A DNA stretch of 64,000 nt from Pomacea canaliculata (GCF_003073045.1 NC_037598.1:124001-188000); one strand, 5' to 3'; numbered from the stretch's first letter, positions 37,940-56,740 are shown. Program-made: numbers and translations. Notes: generated by a model not told the origin, from the letters alone.

Positions 37940-40850
37940 GAAGCTCTGATGCATTGACCGTGTTTTTTGTCTGAAAGTACAGGAATGAGTAAAGAAGTGA
38001 GGGACTGATCTAAGCATACCAAACATTGACATCAGCGTGAACACTCATGATACACACAATACACAAACACAAAATACTTACAATACACAGAGTGCACCTA
38101 ATATTATCTCCCCTTGCTCTACCGCTTTTCCTCCCTCTAGCGATTCTAAAGAACGGGCAACGAAGAATGAAACAGAAGAAGAAAAGTTTAATAGAACATC
38201 AAATGCAAAGCACGTTAGATGTAATGGTAGAGGAAAAAAGAGATGGACATCGATATCCAAACATCAAATCATTGCAACAATCAGACTTTTGTCTCTACAA
38301 TGTCATAGAGGCATATTTGTCTGATCACTGGCTGTTCATTCTTACTCGGTTTTCTGTTATTCTCTAAAAAAATGAATTGCATGCATTGGACTTTTACAAC
38401 TACGAAGAAGGCATAAGCATGCTGGTGGTTATTTGAATTCATCTAGAAGATACATTTCATACTATACTGAAGCCACGCTAGTGCACCATTCACAAGGCTT
38501 CCAGCAGTCAACACCAAACAGAGAGACAGAATGAGCAATAGTTTCGTACTAAAGTAACAGCTTTTCAAGTTTTGTGATGTCTTTTGAAGAAGGAAAAAAT
38601 AGATAATGTGGAGGAGGACAATTGGTGTTTCACGCCGAGCCAGCAACTAAGGCTGTGACAAGGCAGCTAGCCCTGTAAACAGATGTCACATGCACACGAC
38701 AGAAAGAGAGAAGGGCCTGAGCTCGCGACCATGAATACAAATTATAAAGTAAGAAAGAATTGTTTCTTACTTGCTTCCTCGCTAAACGTTTAATTCATAA
38801 TCGAACAACAATCATCAGTCACACAGCTCCTGATGTTAGACCTGTCTGTGTTCACGTGACCTAAACTAGTCCTTGTAACATGCATTTGTAGTGCTCTAGT
38901 ATCTTAGTAATTATCTTCTCTACAGCTGAAATTATGAATGTTTATCAAAACAAAACAGAAAAGAGTTTAACCGACACAGCTTCGTTGTGTTGCAGTTGTT
39001 GATGTTTAACTATCACGACCGAGGCTTTTTCACTCTGTCATCACTTTGTCAGAAAGTCTTAACTCAGTTATTAATTCTACCATAAGGGCTATACCCAAGT
39101 TTGATTTTTAGAAATCGTAAACTATTTTTGCAGAGGACTTTTTCATCATAGCTATAGAGCACTGTGGTTCACAAATTTTACCAAAACATTTCAAGAAAAG
39201 CACAAAAATACTTTTTTACTACTACTATTACTGTTTTTATTATTATCATCATTATTATCAGATAGTTTTCACTGTCTGATATGTCGCTAACTATATTTAC
39301 AAACCAAAAAGTACAGATGACATCTTAGTCCATAATCACAGATATTAGCTGTTAAAGTCCGGAATATATATACACATATACATACACAAGATTATACTTT
39401 CATTGCCACTTTTCTCTTAAAACGATTAAAATCTTATAGTAATGAAATGAAATCTGCTCTTTAACAATTTTGATAAATAATTAAAACATTTTTTAATCAA
39501 GAACAATTAGTCTACACCAAATAACTAGGTAGCCAGAGCTTGGACATTACCGCGACTTGTTTTGACAATAAGGGACGTAACTAAGCAAAAGGCAATTCTG
39601 TAGAAGATTTACTTCCCTTAGACACAGTGTACAGTGTCAACGGAGTACACTGTTCTCTATATCTACCTCAGGTCTGAAGACCTCAGGGGAAACAACTCTA
39701 ACTTAACAGTGCCGCAGTGTGTGTGCTGGTGTTTAACTGTTTTTTTTTTTTTTTTATTTTTTTATTTCTTTTATTATTTTCCCTTACCAAAATTCCTCGT
39801 TACCCTTTCTTTTCTTTGCGTGGGGTAGTCCCCGTTTCTCTTGCATGTACGTGTACGTGCAAGTGTATTTCTTCAATATTTTTTTCTTTGTTATATTTAT
39901 CTACATTTTTATTAAACTGCTTATTTGTAGCGTTCATTTCGTCCTTGGTGTGGTCTGCGTTCATCAAAGATTCGACAGGTCCGTCGTGTCCCGCCTCTGG
40001 CTGAGCGAGTGGGTGTGTGTTCGTGCCGGCTGTATGAGCGGTTGTCAGCGTGCATCCGGCGACACTAGGGGCGACACTCCACACCTGTCTCACCTGTTGC
40101 TACTAAAAGCATGTTTATTAAAAGCTATTGAATTAAGGTACACACATACTGAACATTATACCTACGGTCACTACACATTTGATTTTTAAAAATCTTTGCC
40201 ATTTTCATTCACCATTTGAGCACCTTATTACATCCTCTTGACAAATTTTCATAAAGTTTGTTATAAAATATAATGCACCATCTCTCACAGTGCACCTTTG
40301 TGATCAAGAATGCGCCATTTGATTATTTTTCTTTGGCCAGGCGATTTAATGACTTTTTAAAAATATACTATCCTTGCATGTATTGTTTGAGAAAAAAGTC
40401 ACTGTTCTCATAAAAGTTCTCCCCTTACCTCAAAAACGACCTTAAAATGACAGGTCTGTGTATATTTGTATGAAACTTACTGTTGGACTCATCCATTCCT
40501 TCCTCAGTTCTCCATTTGTGCTTTCATTTTACCCTTTGTGTGTGGGAGGGAGAGGGTGTAGGCAGGTGGAGGTGCTGGTGTAAAGGTCACGAGATCAAAA
40601 TGTAGACAGACCTATCTTGATAGAGAAAAGCTTCCTGCTTATTCCGAATAATGAAGTTCGGTATGATCATAACTCGCTTCCATTGGGTCTCTGTATGGAG
40701 GACACAGGGCAAACTCAACAATGGCTGTGAAACTCAGCTCTCATAAACTCATTATTCAGGATAGCAAATACTGGTGAATAAACTTTCACAAGCAATCGCA
40801 AGTTTGTTGTTTACCATCTGTCCATATACAGAAGTCACATGTGCTGTGTG
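37940..40850. other. intergenic between gene C and D3
   Basis: No gene recognised. Overlapping frames at 38037-38367 and 39717-40189 have low-complexity or T-rich content and no domain. The block 39940-40080 is more GC-rich than its surroundings and could be part of an unnamed repeat. Confidence 0.5.
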
Positions 40851-40864
40851 TATATATATATAAA
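40851..40864 (+). promoter_or_regulatory. possible TATA element of D3
   Basis: TATATATATATAAA lies about 160 bases before the D3 start codon. It is simple sequence, so the call is weak. Confidence 0.35.
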
Positions 40865-41021
40865 CACCTGACTGCTGGAGATAACCCAGAGGCATTTCGT
40901 ATCAGGTAATGTGAACATCCTAGAATGAAAAAGAAGACAGACGTGGAACAGAAGTGTGGCTGTACACTTTAACTGAGCATATGAACAGTTTTCAGCAGAG
41001 TGGCCTGAAGTTTCAGCAGTC

Positions 41022-44000
41022 ATGTCAGTGACCTCAAGATCGCGTTACCAGGGGTCAGGAGGTCACAGGCTAGTGTGGATAGTTGTTATGTCCCTTGCCA
41101 CGAATTCTGTGTGTTTTGCCCTGAATAACCAAAACTACCGCCTGGAGAAAGATTTGCTGAGAAACTACAGCCGTACAGTTAGACCAGTTCAGAATCTGAA
41201 CACTATAATAAATGTATCAATCACTTTTGTTGTGTTCAGCATCTTCCACGTAAGTTTAATCTTTGTTTCTACTTTGAAAATATCAACCATTCATCTAATA
41301 ATAAATATTTAAAAAATTTAATTAATTACCATGGCCAGTGTATAGTAGTGAGGAGAGGCTTATGTCTGAATAAGTGATTGTACATGTGTATAAACATTTG
41401 TATTACTTGTCAAGATCGACGAACAGAACCAAGCAATGACACAGAACTCCTACATAGCTTTAAGGTGGTTTGATGAGTTCCTGAAGTGGGATCCACAGGA
41501 ATATGGAGGACTGACAACTATAGAACTTTCCAGTAAAGCAATTTGGCTTCCGGTAAGAGAGTAAATGTTTTAACTTCAGTCAAAGGAAAAAATACTTTAC
41601 AAGTAAACTAGGAATATTAAAAAACGTAGATCACTGACTGATAGATTGACTGACTGACTAATTAACTGACTGATTGACTGATAGTTGTAAACTATTGTTA
41701 TACTCTCTTTGCATTAAATAAATCATTTGGAAACGAAAAAGAAAGTCATGTGCATCTAAAGTGTTGCAAGTTAGGCCACTTAAGTTCAAAGGGTTCAAAT
41801 TCTTTCAGCAAAAAACGATCTACATCAAGCAAGCTAACTCAGAGAGTAGGTAAAGGTGGAAACAAATGTAGAGTAACAAATCTCGAAGTAGAGCACTTCT
41901 CTCTTGGTCTTTAACGTGTTAGTTCCATCTACAGACTTTGTGATAATATCTCCCATCAGAGGAAAAGGGTCTTAAAAATTAAGATGGAAAAAACTTCCCG
42001 CGTCCCCATCTTCGTTATGTCCATACCATCCCAGTAAAGCACCGTCAACCGAGCCAGGAGAATCCCACACTAGTCGGTTCAAACCCCATACCATGAAGCA
42101 TATTTGGTGCCGAAGGAAAATATACCAGCAGCATTTTTATCGAAAAAACACAGGACACACCCCGATACAATGCAAGTTTTTGACTACTGAGTCCCTGAAA
42201 ACAATTGTTACACAAGTAAACGAAGCTGACTTTATGACAGACAGCTTTCGTATTTATAGCTATTTAAGACATTTCTCTTCGTTCTGAATGAGTCAGCTAG
42301 TACGTGATGAGTAAAGGAACAAACAAAAAGATTTTTTTAAAACTAATATTAGTATCAATGGTTGTACTTAGTGATAGCTTGTCTTTTTACTTGAATGAAT
42401 TCTGCATGCATGTGGAACCACGCATACAAACATGTTATCAAGGAACCATTACCATACACAAAATATGTAAAGAATACTGCTATCCCTGCAGTCTATGGAA
42501 CTCATGAATAACTTTTATGTTTTTGTCTACAGTATATGGACAGCATTAATACGTTTGATCCTTCCTCGCTCTTTTCCTCTGACCAATTGTCTAACGCAGT
42601 GGTTCAGGCCAGTGGCCAAATCACGTGGTTTCAACAAAATGTTTTGACAACAATATGTCGCATGGACATCACATACTTTCCCTTCGACAGTCAACTGTGC
42701 AACATCAGTGTCAGCATGTGGACATCTTCTACATCCCAGGTTAATACTTATCTATTTCTGCTGTATATTTTGATTGCCATAGATATACCTGATCATTATC
42801 TTTAAAACTACATTTGTTTAAACCGTAAAAATATAAATATACAATATTTCTTTTATTGTTAAGAATAAAAAACGAGAAAACAAGCTTCACTTAAGTCTAC
42901 CATTAAAAAAAAATAGCATTCTTAGAGAATGGACCATCGGGAAGATTTTTGCATTGTAGATGATTCAGATTAAGAAATAAAATTGTGTAAAGATAGCTTT
43001 CTAATTACCTTTTATTTGACATGAACAATGGCATGAATGTCTTTCAATACAAGTGTGTAGCATTTATATCAAATTATTTGTTTCTGGACACAGGTTCAGA
43101 TTTCAGAGGTCGTGGCTCGACAAGATGATGTCTTTTTCGTCGAAAATTCTCAGTGGATACTTAAGTCTCTCGAAGCAACGCTAGGAGAAACTTCTTTTGG
43201 CAATGAAAGCTACTCAGCTTTTACTGTCAGCTTTTACTTAAAAGTAGGTTTGTAAAAAAAATTCTCTTCTTTTAATTTATAGAACTTTATCGAACAAGAG
43301 TTTGACTAGAAGTTATACGTAGTACGTGCACTTACAAGTAGATATTAAAGACCAACTTCTCTTACATCGGTGGATGATGACAACAACCACAAACTTGAGA
43401 TTTGTGATTGCTTTTACCTCTGTGAAGTGATGCGTGGCGAACACTTTCTTAACATAAGTGTTTATTTATTTATGACTTTATGTTTACTCACGCATGCGCG
43501 AACATACACACACCACACATACTATCATGGATACAGGTAATAAAACAGAAACAAAACAAACTGTCAACAGCATTTTAAAATTATTTTTTATGACATTCTA
43601 CTTTTAAAATGTAAAAAATACTTGTTAGCCACAACAATATTAGTTAAAAATCCACTTACATCCGTTATTTTGTATATCAATATATTGTATTATTTTCCTT
43701 AGATATTTTCTTATTTTTAATCTTTTTACTCCTTTCTAGATTAGGTTTTTATTTATATATTTATACATGCACTCTTGCATACTAAATTTTGTTCGGTTGG
43801 TTTTCTTACAGAGAAGAAGAATGTTTCACACGCTGACACTCATCATCCCCAATGTCCTTCTGGCCTTGTTGGCCTCCCTGGTGTTTCTGATTCCCTCCGA
43901 TGGCGGGGAGAAGATGTCGTTCATAATGGGACTGCTGCTGGCCACTGGGGTCAGCTTGACAGTTCTGATGGACATAATGCCGCGATCATCATTACACATC

Positions 44001-45383
44001 TCTGTCCTCATGATCTACATTGGTGCACTAAGGTAAGACAGCAGTCCTTCCACTTGATGGATTGCATAGACGATATGTGGACGTTGTCAGCCTCAGGTGA
44101 CTTCTCTACAATTAGAATGCATGTGTCTTTGTTGATATCCTTCTGTATACTGTTATTTCTGCAGAGTCGTTGGTTCATTAAGATGATGTTGGAGTCTGTC
44201 TACCGGTGTAAGTTGCATAGGCCCTTGCAATATTCAGTCGTGTACCTCGCTTAACATTATTTGTCGTCGATGACTGTAGCATTGAGCTGACTAGTTTTAA
44301 TGAAGTAGTCCAAAGGCCTTTCTTGCTACCCAGGGCCATACCTCGTTTTTTTAATGAAATTGTCCCCCTAGTAACTCTCGAACTGCTTTTAATAAAAGCA
44401 CATCAATGGGGACATTGAGAAGACAGAAATTTTCATGTGTTTTTATTGTGCTTTCTTCTTTGTTCTCATCTTTACTCATCTTTCCGTTCTTTTATGTACT
44501 ACACATTAACCATGTGTGGTGTGTGTGTGTGAGACAAACTCTTCGAGTGTTTTTCCCCTGTATAAATTGCACATTTTTGTAATTAGTACTTTTTAGATGG
44601 CTGATTAGACCAATGGTTTGGTAGTTTAAGCACTGTTTAATATTCCTGTCTCTAGACCGATATGAACAGCGATTGAGTTTATTCTTTGTGTTGCTCATTA
44701 GACTGGATGTGCGCAACAAGATCTTAAGGCTACTTTTTTAATATCCATGCTATTTTAATTGTTTGTGAAATGATTAAAAGTACACGAATCTTTTTAATTA
44801 AGTCTACTTTATTAAAAATTTACTGCTTTAATTTTTTGTTGGCCTTCATTAATTTTTCTTAGCTTTCCCGGAATAACAATAGTATTTAAGACTTTGCAGT
44901 AAGCAAAGTTTTGTTTCGGTTCAAGTATGTGTGTTTTGCATGTTGTGTCACCATTTTCTTCTGTCTGCTAGCATAACCTCTGGTCTGGCTGTGGTGGCCT
45001 CCACTTGTATTGTCTTCTGCTGCTCACTACAGGGGACCGTCGGTCCCAAGACTTTACTGCTCTTCAAGCTTCTGCGCAAGATCATCTGCAAAGACCTACA
45101 TGTCAGCAAACAAAGGGTAGACCCTCACATCCATGTTAAAATCCCCAATGAGAGCAAACTACACAAACAAGCAAGTCCTCGCTCAGCTGCGATTCACAAC
45201 CTGTACGACTTACAGAAGGACAAACCCACCTCGCAAGAGACTGTAGCAAGAGATGATGAAGAAGACCACATCACTTGGAGGGAAGTGGGAGCTGTTCTGG
45301 ACCAAGTCTGTTTTCGTATCACCATTATTCTTGTAGTTGGAATGACAGTCGTACTAATGCTTATTCTTTCTTTCGGCTCTTAA
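41022..45383 (+). CDS. D3: nicotinic-receptor-like Cys-loop channel subunit, 451 aa
   Basis: Exons: 41022-41249, 41415-41552, 42533-42739, 43094-43243, 43812-44032 and 44972-45383; joined length 1356, same phases as D1 and D2. Features in order: signal peptide, NYRLEKDLLRNYSRTVRPV, WDPQEYGG, Cys-loop C-RMDITYFPFDSQL-C, M1 after RRR, M2 GEKMSFIMGLLLATG then VSLTV, M3, a His/Lys-rich cytoplasmic loop of about 90 residues, and M4. Loop C is TSFGNESY, without the cysteine pair, and loop A has SIN in place of LYN. The signal region is preceded by a leader (GAAGTTTCAGCAGTC) also found before the dead copy at 46477, so those two are sister copies. AATAAA occurs just after the stop (45384-45389), too close to be a certain signal. 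Confidence 0.87.
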
Positions 45384-46380
45384 AATAAAAAAAAGTGTTT
45401 TGTTCACAGGTAAAACTGTGATGGACCGCTTGCATTGAGTGTCGGACACCTTGAGTGTTAATTATAATGATGTATTTTAATTTTAAACAATAGAAAAAAG
45501 TTCATTTAGTCATTGCTGATTACTCTCAGTCCTGACGACACAAGAACTGTCTCCAAACATGTTTACAGCTTACATTAGACTTTATACCCATATTACTAAT
45601 GAGTTACAGAATTTGTTTCTTCTTTAGTGTTTTAAATGTTTGAAACATGGTTATCGACATATCCATTAGCATCCAAGCGTACATTTTTCTCTTGGATTAT
45701 ACATTTTAGATATTTTTGTCTTTCTTAGAAATTGTTTCTTTCCCATTTTTCCTAGAAATGAGATGTCAGTCACTGATATCATGGTTAATTATAAATAAAG
45801 AGACGAACACTTGTATCAGTGCGAAATGCATCGTTATTCTTGACGGACATTTCTTTGTATATGTGTTCAAATCTTCGTTGCATTATTGCCTGCATTTAAA
45901 CTCTAGAGGTTTTTTTTATAGTCATTCCTAGCACAGGTCTTGGTTTTGCAGGTGGTGGTGGTGGTGGTGGTAGTAGTAGTGGTCGTAATAATAATAAATA
46001 AACGAATAATAGGAACAAGAAAACGCAATTTCTTACTTTACTAAAGACACAATGAGTTCTAAAACAAGTAGAAGAAAAACAGACACGGAATGCACATGTT
46101 TAGAGAGCCACACGAACCAGAGACAAATAAAGAAAAGCACACACAGTTTACTGGGACAGCGCAGAAAACAAAATCGACAGCTTTACTTAATTGTTTAATA
46201 GTCCAAAGAACTATTTTTTTTATTATCGATATCCCTTCACATATTTAGAAATAAAAGCTAGTTGAATTTATTGAACTTGCAAAGTCTTTTTTATTACACA
46301 ATTGTAAGACCTCACCGACAACCGCTAAGAGAAAGCAATGAATGTGCTGTAGGGTCCCGCACGGAAATCACTCTGATAGC
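45384..46380. other. D3 downstream region
   Basis: No further gene. It holds a second AATAAA near 45795 that could be the true D3 poly(A) signal, and a GTG-rich tract around 45950-45980. Confidence 0.5.
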
Positions 46381-46385
46381 ATGAA

Positions 46386-46392
46386 TATAAAA
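46386..46392 (+). promoter_or_regulatory. TATA box left at the dead receptor copy
   Basis: TATAAAA lies 85 bases before the ATG of the relic, a better box than that of its live sister D3. It may still drive a non-coding transcript. Confidence 0.45.
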
Positions 46393-46476
46393 GAGCAGAC
46401 GGCCAGAAGACCATTCAATGCCATTGTAAGAACTGTCACCACCTGTCAACAGAGTCAACTTGAAGTTTTGGCAGTC

Positions 46477-47826
46477 ATGTTGGTGTCCTCAAGATTGCCA
46501 TACCTGGGGTCAAAAGGTGGCAGTGTTGTGTGGTTGGTGTGTCTGGTGTTTGCCTTCAACAACACGAGCGCGCCTTTGACAGGACAGAGACTGACTATTA
46601 CCGTCTACAGACAGACTTGCTGACCGACTACAACTCTGCAGTCAGTCAGTTCTGGATGCCAGCACCACAACAACAATAGCTGTAAATGTTGTTATGCTAA
46701 GCATCAATGATGTAAGTACATAATTTAAATACATTTTCTACTTTTAGTTTGCTGCAGCTGCAGCTGCAGCTGTCGTTTTAAAGCCGCTGGGTAAAAGGAA
46801 AACATCAAAGACACATTTGCCACTGCTCTTTAATTACTACCTCAGGGGTAAAGCAGCACTCGTTGCTACTAGACATGAGACTATGTTATGATTGTTTTAA
46901 GAAAATAAGTCAAATGCACATTGTTGTCATGACATCAAGTATAGTGTTAGTACTTGTTGTTAGTAAAGTTAGTTGTAAAGTTTCATAACTAAATCATATT
47001 TGTTCTTCCAGAGAGAGGGTTAGTGTTAGATACCTAAGAGAACCACTCATTTCTTCTATGTCTGTTTTAGGTATTTGAACAAGTGTTCAGTAATATGTTT
47101 TGCTTATTTATTTCCCCACTTGTGTGCAGATTGTGACTCAGCAAAGCACGTTATATCAGCACATGCAGGGTGTGTTCGCATTCTATTCAGGGTACACCCC
47201 GTGTTATCAAGATCTCACACAACCTGCGCCGATATGTAGTATAGCAAAATGTCATAAAAATACTGCCAAAAAATTAACTGTAGCCGAGGGATATATTTTA
47301 GCACCAGTCCCTTCCATAGCTAAATAAGCTCGGTGTCCTCGATCAAAACCAAAGAGCGCCATGACAAACATTTCGGTTTCTTTCATGTCTGAGAGAAGAA
47401 GAAAAATAGCAAAGTAGTGTAAGTTTTTAAAATGCTTCATAACTTCTTTGTACTTTGCATTTTATGGCAGTTTTATAATACTAAGTTTAGTCCATATTCA
47501 CACAATAGCAAGCAATGTACCTTCTACATGCCAATGCCATTCTCTTTCAGTGATTATACATGGATTTCGTACATATTTAAAACAAAAACATTTAGAATTA
47601 TTCATTGAATGAGGGATTTTTTTCATTGTTCTTAGACTATCATTATACATTTACATAAATGTCAGCATGACTGTATTTGGCAACAAGTGGTTGCTACAGA
47701 CTTGTACACTTGCATAAGACAATGTGTAATAACATCCTGTTATTTTCTCCTCAGATTGACGAGTCCACCCAGACATTGACTCACATCTCTTACATTGACC
47801 TCACTAAGAATCGCTTCACTAAGTAG
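46477..47826 (+). pseudogene. D5: relic of a nicotinic-receptor-like gene (exons 1-2 only)
   Basis: 46477-46711 matches exon 1 of D3: the start ATGTTGGTGTCCTCAAGATT, a signal-like core SVVWLVCLVFAF, then DYYRLQTDLLTDYNSAV and LDASTTTTIAVNVV, which lie in different frames, so at least two indels broke it. The donor (gat|gtaagt) survives. 47755-47826 matches exon 2 (IDESTQTLTHISYIDL) but runs into TAG after about 24 residues. No remains of the later exons, including the well-conserved membrane exon, are seen before D4. It is a truncated duplicate next to D3, and its leader sequence confirms D3 as the closest copy. Confidence 0.75.
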
Positions 47827-49437
47827 CTTGTACATTATTTGGCATTAGGACATAACAATCACAAAATGAACAGAAAACACGGCTAGCAACCGAAAAGTGG
47901 AGTGTGCAATTGTCATTATTATTGGACTCATAAATAAAATTATTGCTACTTATTTTGAAAAGTTTGAAGCACCACTCAAGTGACCTATGTCTAGAAAATG
48001 TATTTCAACATTTTTTAACTTATATTTATTTACCTTGATAATTTGATACTTGTGTAGAGACTGCTTTCAGTAAGCAAGAATTTCATGAAAACATATTCGT
48101 GGTGAGTTTAAACTCCCTCCACCCCTCACGGGTTTTGACACCTGTGTGAAAATGTAGGGGAAAAATAAATATTGCTGGAGAAATTTAGTTCAACCGATGG
48201 GTTGTCAGATTGCCATTGTTGACTGAACACAGTGTCCTAGATAAACAAAAAGTAAAAGACTTTACGGCCTTTCATTTTGCTCTCTTTTATGTCGATGAGA
48301 AAGAGAAAATGACAAGTCAGTGGTAGTTTTTCAATTCTTGATAAAATCTTTACAATTTACATTTCATTACATGTTTATGGTGATGACTAGGATTCAGTAT
48401 CCACGCACACATACACAGGCATTGCATTGAGTGCATGTCTGAGACGAATAAGTGTACACGTGAAAGTTTCTACTCCACATAGATGGTGCTCATATTTAGA
48501 AACAATTCTTGGATGCTTTGCTCACCCATTTTCTTTCTACAAAATTTATATGAAACTTTTGCTTCAGACATTGCATAACTTGTGTTTTTCCAATGAAATG
48601 TGTTTCATAAAGTTATCTGCATTCTGAGCATCACTCCTTGCACGAACTTTTAAGCTTAATATTTTGGTTCAAGGCTATGCCATGTATATAGTATATATGT
48701 TTAGTATTTATTAAAACCATGGTGCTCTACTTTCCCTCTTTAATAAGACAAAGGTTGTGACACCAGTAACCAAAGCATTTCCATGGTTTAGCCACTTTAC
48801 TCAGGTTTTCCGCAAACACCAGCCGCACAGTCAAAAATTTGAGTGTGACACTGCTAAAAACTTCGACTGACCTTAAGTGTTATCTAAATAATGATGAGGA
48901 CGACTGTACAGTCGACTGAGTGAGTTTCATCAGATGCTCTCACGAGTTGTCATGCCGTCTGCTGGCTTGGTTCCTCCTGGTGCAAACACATTTGTGCACA
49001 CACGCAGCATACACAAATACAAGCATGTTTGTACTGATACAAAAATACACGCCCTCAAACACATCTACACTGATGTGGCATTGCCTATTGGGATATATCT
49101 CACCACAAGCAGTTACATTAGGTAGTCATGGAAACACTCTCTGGATGATGTGCAGGGTCGTACCTTCATGAAGTGGTTTACAAACACTAAGTGCAAACAT
49201 GAAAAAGTTTTCTGGTCTGGCACTAAATATTTCAATCCGAGTTAAGTGTTCTTTAAACATTTTGTAGCAGACAATCCATCATGAAATCAATGAGGATCAC
49301 AAGCGGATTAAAAAAGAGAGGCTGCAGTGAATCAGTAGTGTGTCTGAAACATCGGAGGCTGGTCCACTGGATGACATCTTGGTGTCCTATCGGCTTCTTG
49401 TGGACCCCGCTGCCAGAAGTTGAAAGGTCAAATTCCA
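47827..49437. other. intergenic between the relic and D4
   Basis: No gene recognised. Frames at 48427-48627 and 48920-49171 have no domain. No clear TATA box is seen before D4. Confidence 0.5.
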
Positions 49438-53554
<4,117 letters not shown>

Positions 53555-53937
53555 TTACAACAGTCGAGGGCTTGAGTGTAATTAGTTGTGTGAATGACAG
53601 TAGAAATGAACATCTTTCTTCGTGGCACTCTATTTTTGTTTGTAGTTCAACATTGTTTAGTCTGCTAATCACAAAGAATAATTACTATTTTATTTTCAAA
53701 CTTGATGAATTTTAGCCTCTGTTTTTATTTCTTCTTGATAAGAAGATAACAAAGTTATAAGTGTCACCGCATCCTGACTTTTATGTACTACATTTAATTA
53801 TTTATATTTCACTTTATTGAATGTTGTGATTGTCTATTTTTAAACACATTTGTCTCATTATTGACACTGACACATTGAAAAGCGTATCATATCTGTGTTT
53901 AATTGTTATCATTTTATAAACATAATGAATAAATTCG

Positions 53938-53943
53938 AATGTA
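53938..53943 (+). terminator. poly(A) signal of D4
   Basis: AATAAA lies 383 bases after the D4 stop. Confidence 0.5.
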
Positions 53944-56740
53944 ATGGTTCGAGGGCTAGAGCACACGAGAGGCACATATATTGTCATAAACAACCACACA
54001 CATTTAAATACATAATTACTCACAAACATGGTCATGTGCAGGAACCTCTCTGCTGCTTTATTTAACTGTGGTAACTGCTTCACAACTTCTCGGCAACTGC
54101 TAATGTGAATCATGTTCGAGACATTGCTGCATCAATACAAATGTTTGAGTTCCACCACGGAACTATTTTAGTTGTTTTAGACACGATAGGTACACCACTA
54201 CATACTATTACAACGTATACAAGTTTTGACTTAAATAAATTTCTAAGGAGTTTCCTAAATTTTCTGGAACCAGGAAGGTTCGAGCACGGAATACCAATAC
54301 ACTCCTTCTTCCTTTGTCGCAAGGCGTCTTGGGCTATTGGAAAAAACCCACCGCCTTTTGGATGATTCTTACAAAGATGTTTATCAGTCTACTGTGCATC
54401 CAGAAATAATTTATAGACTGATATACACCATCAGTCCCTCTGTGGCCAAGTTATACGCTTGATGATTTAATTAACACGTTTATACACTAAAACAATTTGC
54501 TGTTTCTGTTAATGCTAATAATTATAATTAAAAACTTAGTGTCTTACAATGACAAGAAGTTGTTGTTTTATCATTATAAAGTTTTTGCTTTTCATTTGTC
54601 GCTATGATCATCGTCGTGGTCATCATCATCATTGTCGTCGTCGTCCTCAAAACAGTAATAAACGATTTTTGAAGCGCGTTTTCACATTGTGCTGTACAGT
54701 AAAAACTAACTTATATATATATCAGAAGGATAGCATCTTTCCTCAGAGAGTTGTGCACTAACCACATTGTTCGGATTCAGGTAATGTACGTAAGACGTAC
54801 CACGTAAGACTGTACAGAAAACGTAGACACAAAATAACAGATATCCTCTTTTAAACCTGATACTAGTTTTACAATTATTATCAACACAAACGACTTAACA
54901 TATGAAACACATGCTTAATGCAAATACATAGAGAACAAGGAGCCAGTAACATGGTGAACCAAGAGGAGTGCAACTTTACTGTCAACTTATTATCAAATGG
55001 TGGACATTTCAAAAATATAAAAAATCGTGGTACAAAGCATTTTCAGAAATGCCTATCACAGGAATGCTTAATAAAAGTAGTAGTAGTAGTAACAACAACA
55101 ACAGCAACAACAACAACAGCAACAACAACAACAACAACTACTACTACTACTACAACAGGATTTGTATAGCACATTTTCGGATGCGCTTCACAAGATGATG
55201 CAGACTTCGCAATGGAGTAGAAGAAAGCACAACTGACATAAACGAATGTGCACCGGTTAGCAATGCAAGAACACTTGGTGGACAAGTTATAGTCCGTATT
55301 TCCGAAAGACAAATGTTTTAAGTCCAGATCGGAGGCCATGTACTGACTCATGTATGTGGAGAGACGGAGGCAGGTCATTCCATATAATGAGGATGGACAA
55401 GGAGAAAGAGTGAATTCCGAATGTTTATGAATAAAGAAAGTCCGGCGTGGGGTTAGCTAACTGACCCCCGGGGCTGGTCAGACAGACAGATTGGGGGAGG
55501 GTCATAACAACACGATAACAAAACATGGCAATCTTGAAGTCGATGCGAGCTAGTTTCAAAATCGCATTAAATAAATAAACAACAAAATAAATAAATAAAA
55601 TGTTTTGAATAAGCGAAAAAAAAAACCAGTCAAATCTGTACTTGTCAATACAGTACATTGTTGTAAATATAATTTGTCATTTGAATCTGAGGGCAATCAT
55701 TTATTTGAGAAAAGACATTATATATTATCTCTGAAAGTAGTTCAGAACGTTCTTCATTTGAGTAAACAACAAGTAAGGTTTCAAGAAGGATATTGCAACC
55801 AAAACCTAAATAACAAAGCAAAAGACACAAACATATTTAACTTTTATTTTCGTTACTGTCAAGTAACTCGTCGATAAAGTATTAGACATAGTAGGTACGT
55901 ATACACATCGAAACATTTAAAAGTGGAAAGCCTCGAATATCGCAAATCTGAAAATTGTATCCTGATTCATATTGTGTTCAAATCAGTCAATTGCCATAGA
56001 AAAGAGGAAACAACCGAGATGAACAGATTGTAATTTGATGAAAATAAAATTTGTAACACGCAGGTAGGACTAAATTTCGTCAATGCAAATGTGTATTAGT
56101 GCGAATTTCTGTATACATAGAATAGAAGAATCATTACATATAGCTGAATTGTGTGTGCATATGTGTATGATAATAATGATAATAATTTATTATTTTTAAA
56201 ATTTAATTTTGGAAGGTCATTCGGTCTTTATAAACATCAAATGTATCTGAAGAAACCGATCACAGCCGACACACGAGGTGACGTGTTTTCAATTACAAAA
56301 CTTTTTTTCCTGTCTGGAGGAACAGCATCGGGTATGTGGTTGCCATCGGCGGTTGTCGTGTGCGACCTTCTCTACCTAAAGAGCAAATGTCCAGAACATT
56401 CATCAAGATAGAGGAGGCAATGTCAAGGCTACATACATACGAAGTGAGTTTTAAACCCTCGCCTACCCCGACACAAACCCATGACCTACTGAACATTATT
56501 AATTAAAATAAAAAACAAAATTCTTACGTCCTATATGACAGCCTTGAAGATCATCAACATGGCAACGGTGACACGTGACCATCCTGAATGCATTGCTGCG
56601 GTGTTGTAACTGGGGAAATAGCGTGGAACTACAACAAAAATATGAAATGGAGACAACAAAATGGAAATACGGGTATAACTGATTAAAACATTTAAATACT
56701 GGTTGTGTTTTATGTGCCATTAGAGTTAATTAATTTCATT
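53944..56740. other. intergenic between D4 and the mucin gene
   Basis: No gene recognised. Trinucleotide tracts lie at 54600-54652 and 55077-55154 (AGT/AAC/ACT). Minus-strand splice-like segments near 56560-56618 and 56325-56370 could be late exons of the mucin gene, but I could not fix their frame. Confidence 0.4.
55077..55154 (+). repeat. compound trinucleotide microsatellite (AGT, AAC, ACT)
   Basis: Runs of AGT, then AAC with AGC interruptions, then ACT. It gives false Thr, Asn and Val frames on both strands. Confidence 0.9.

Noticed and set aside
42060-42090. B-box-like GGTTCAAACCC in a D3 intron
   Set aside because: No A box at proper spacing and no cloverleaf; most likely chance.
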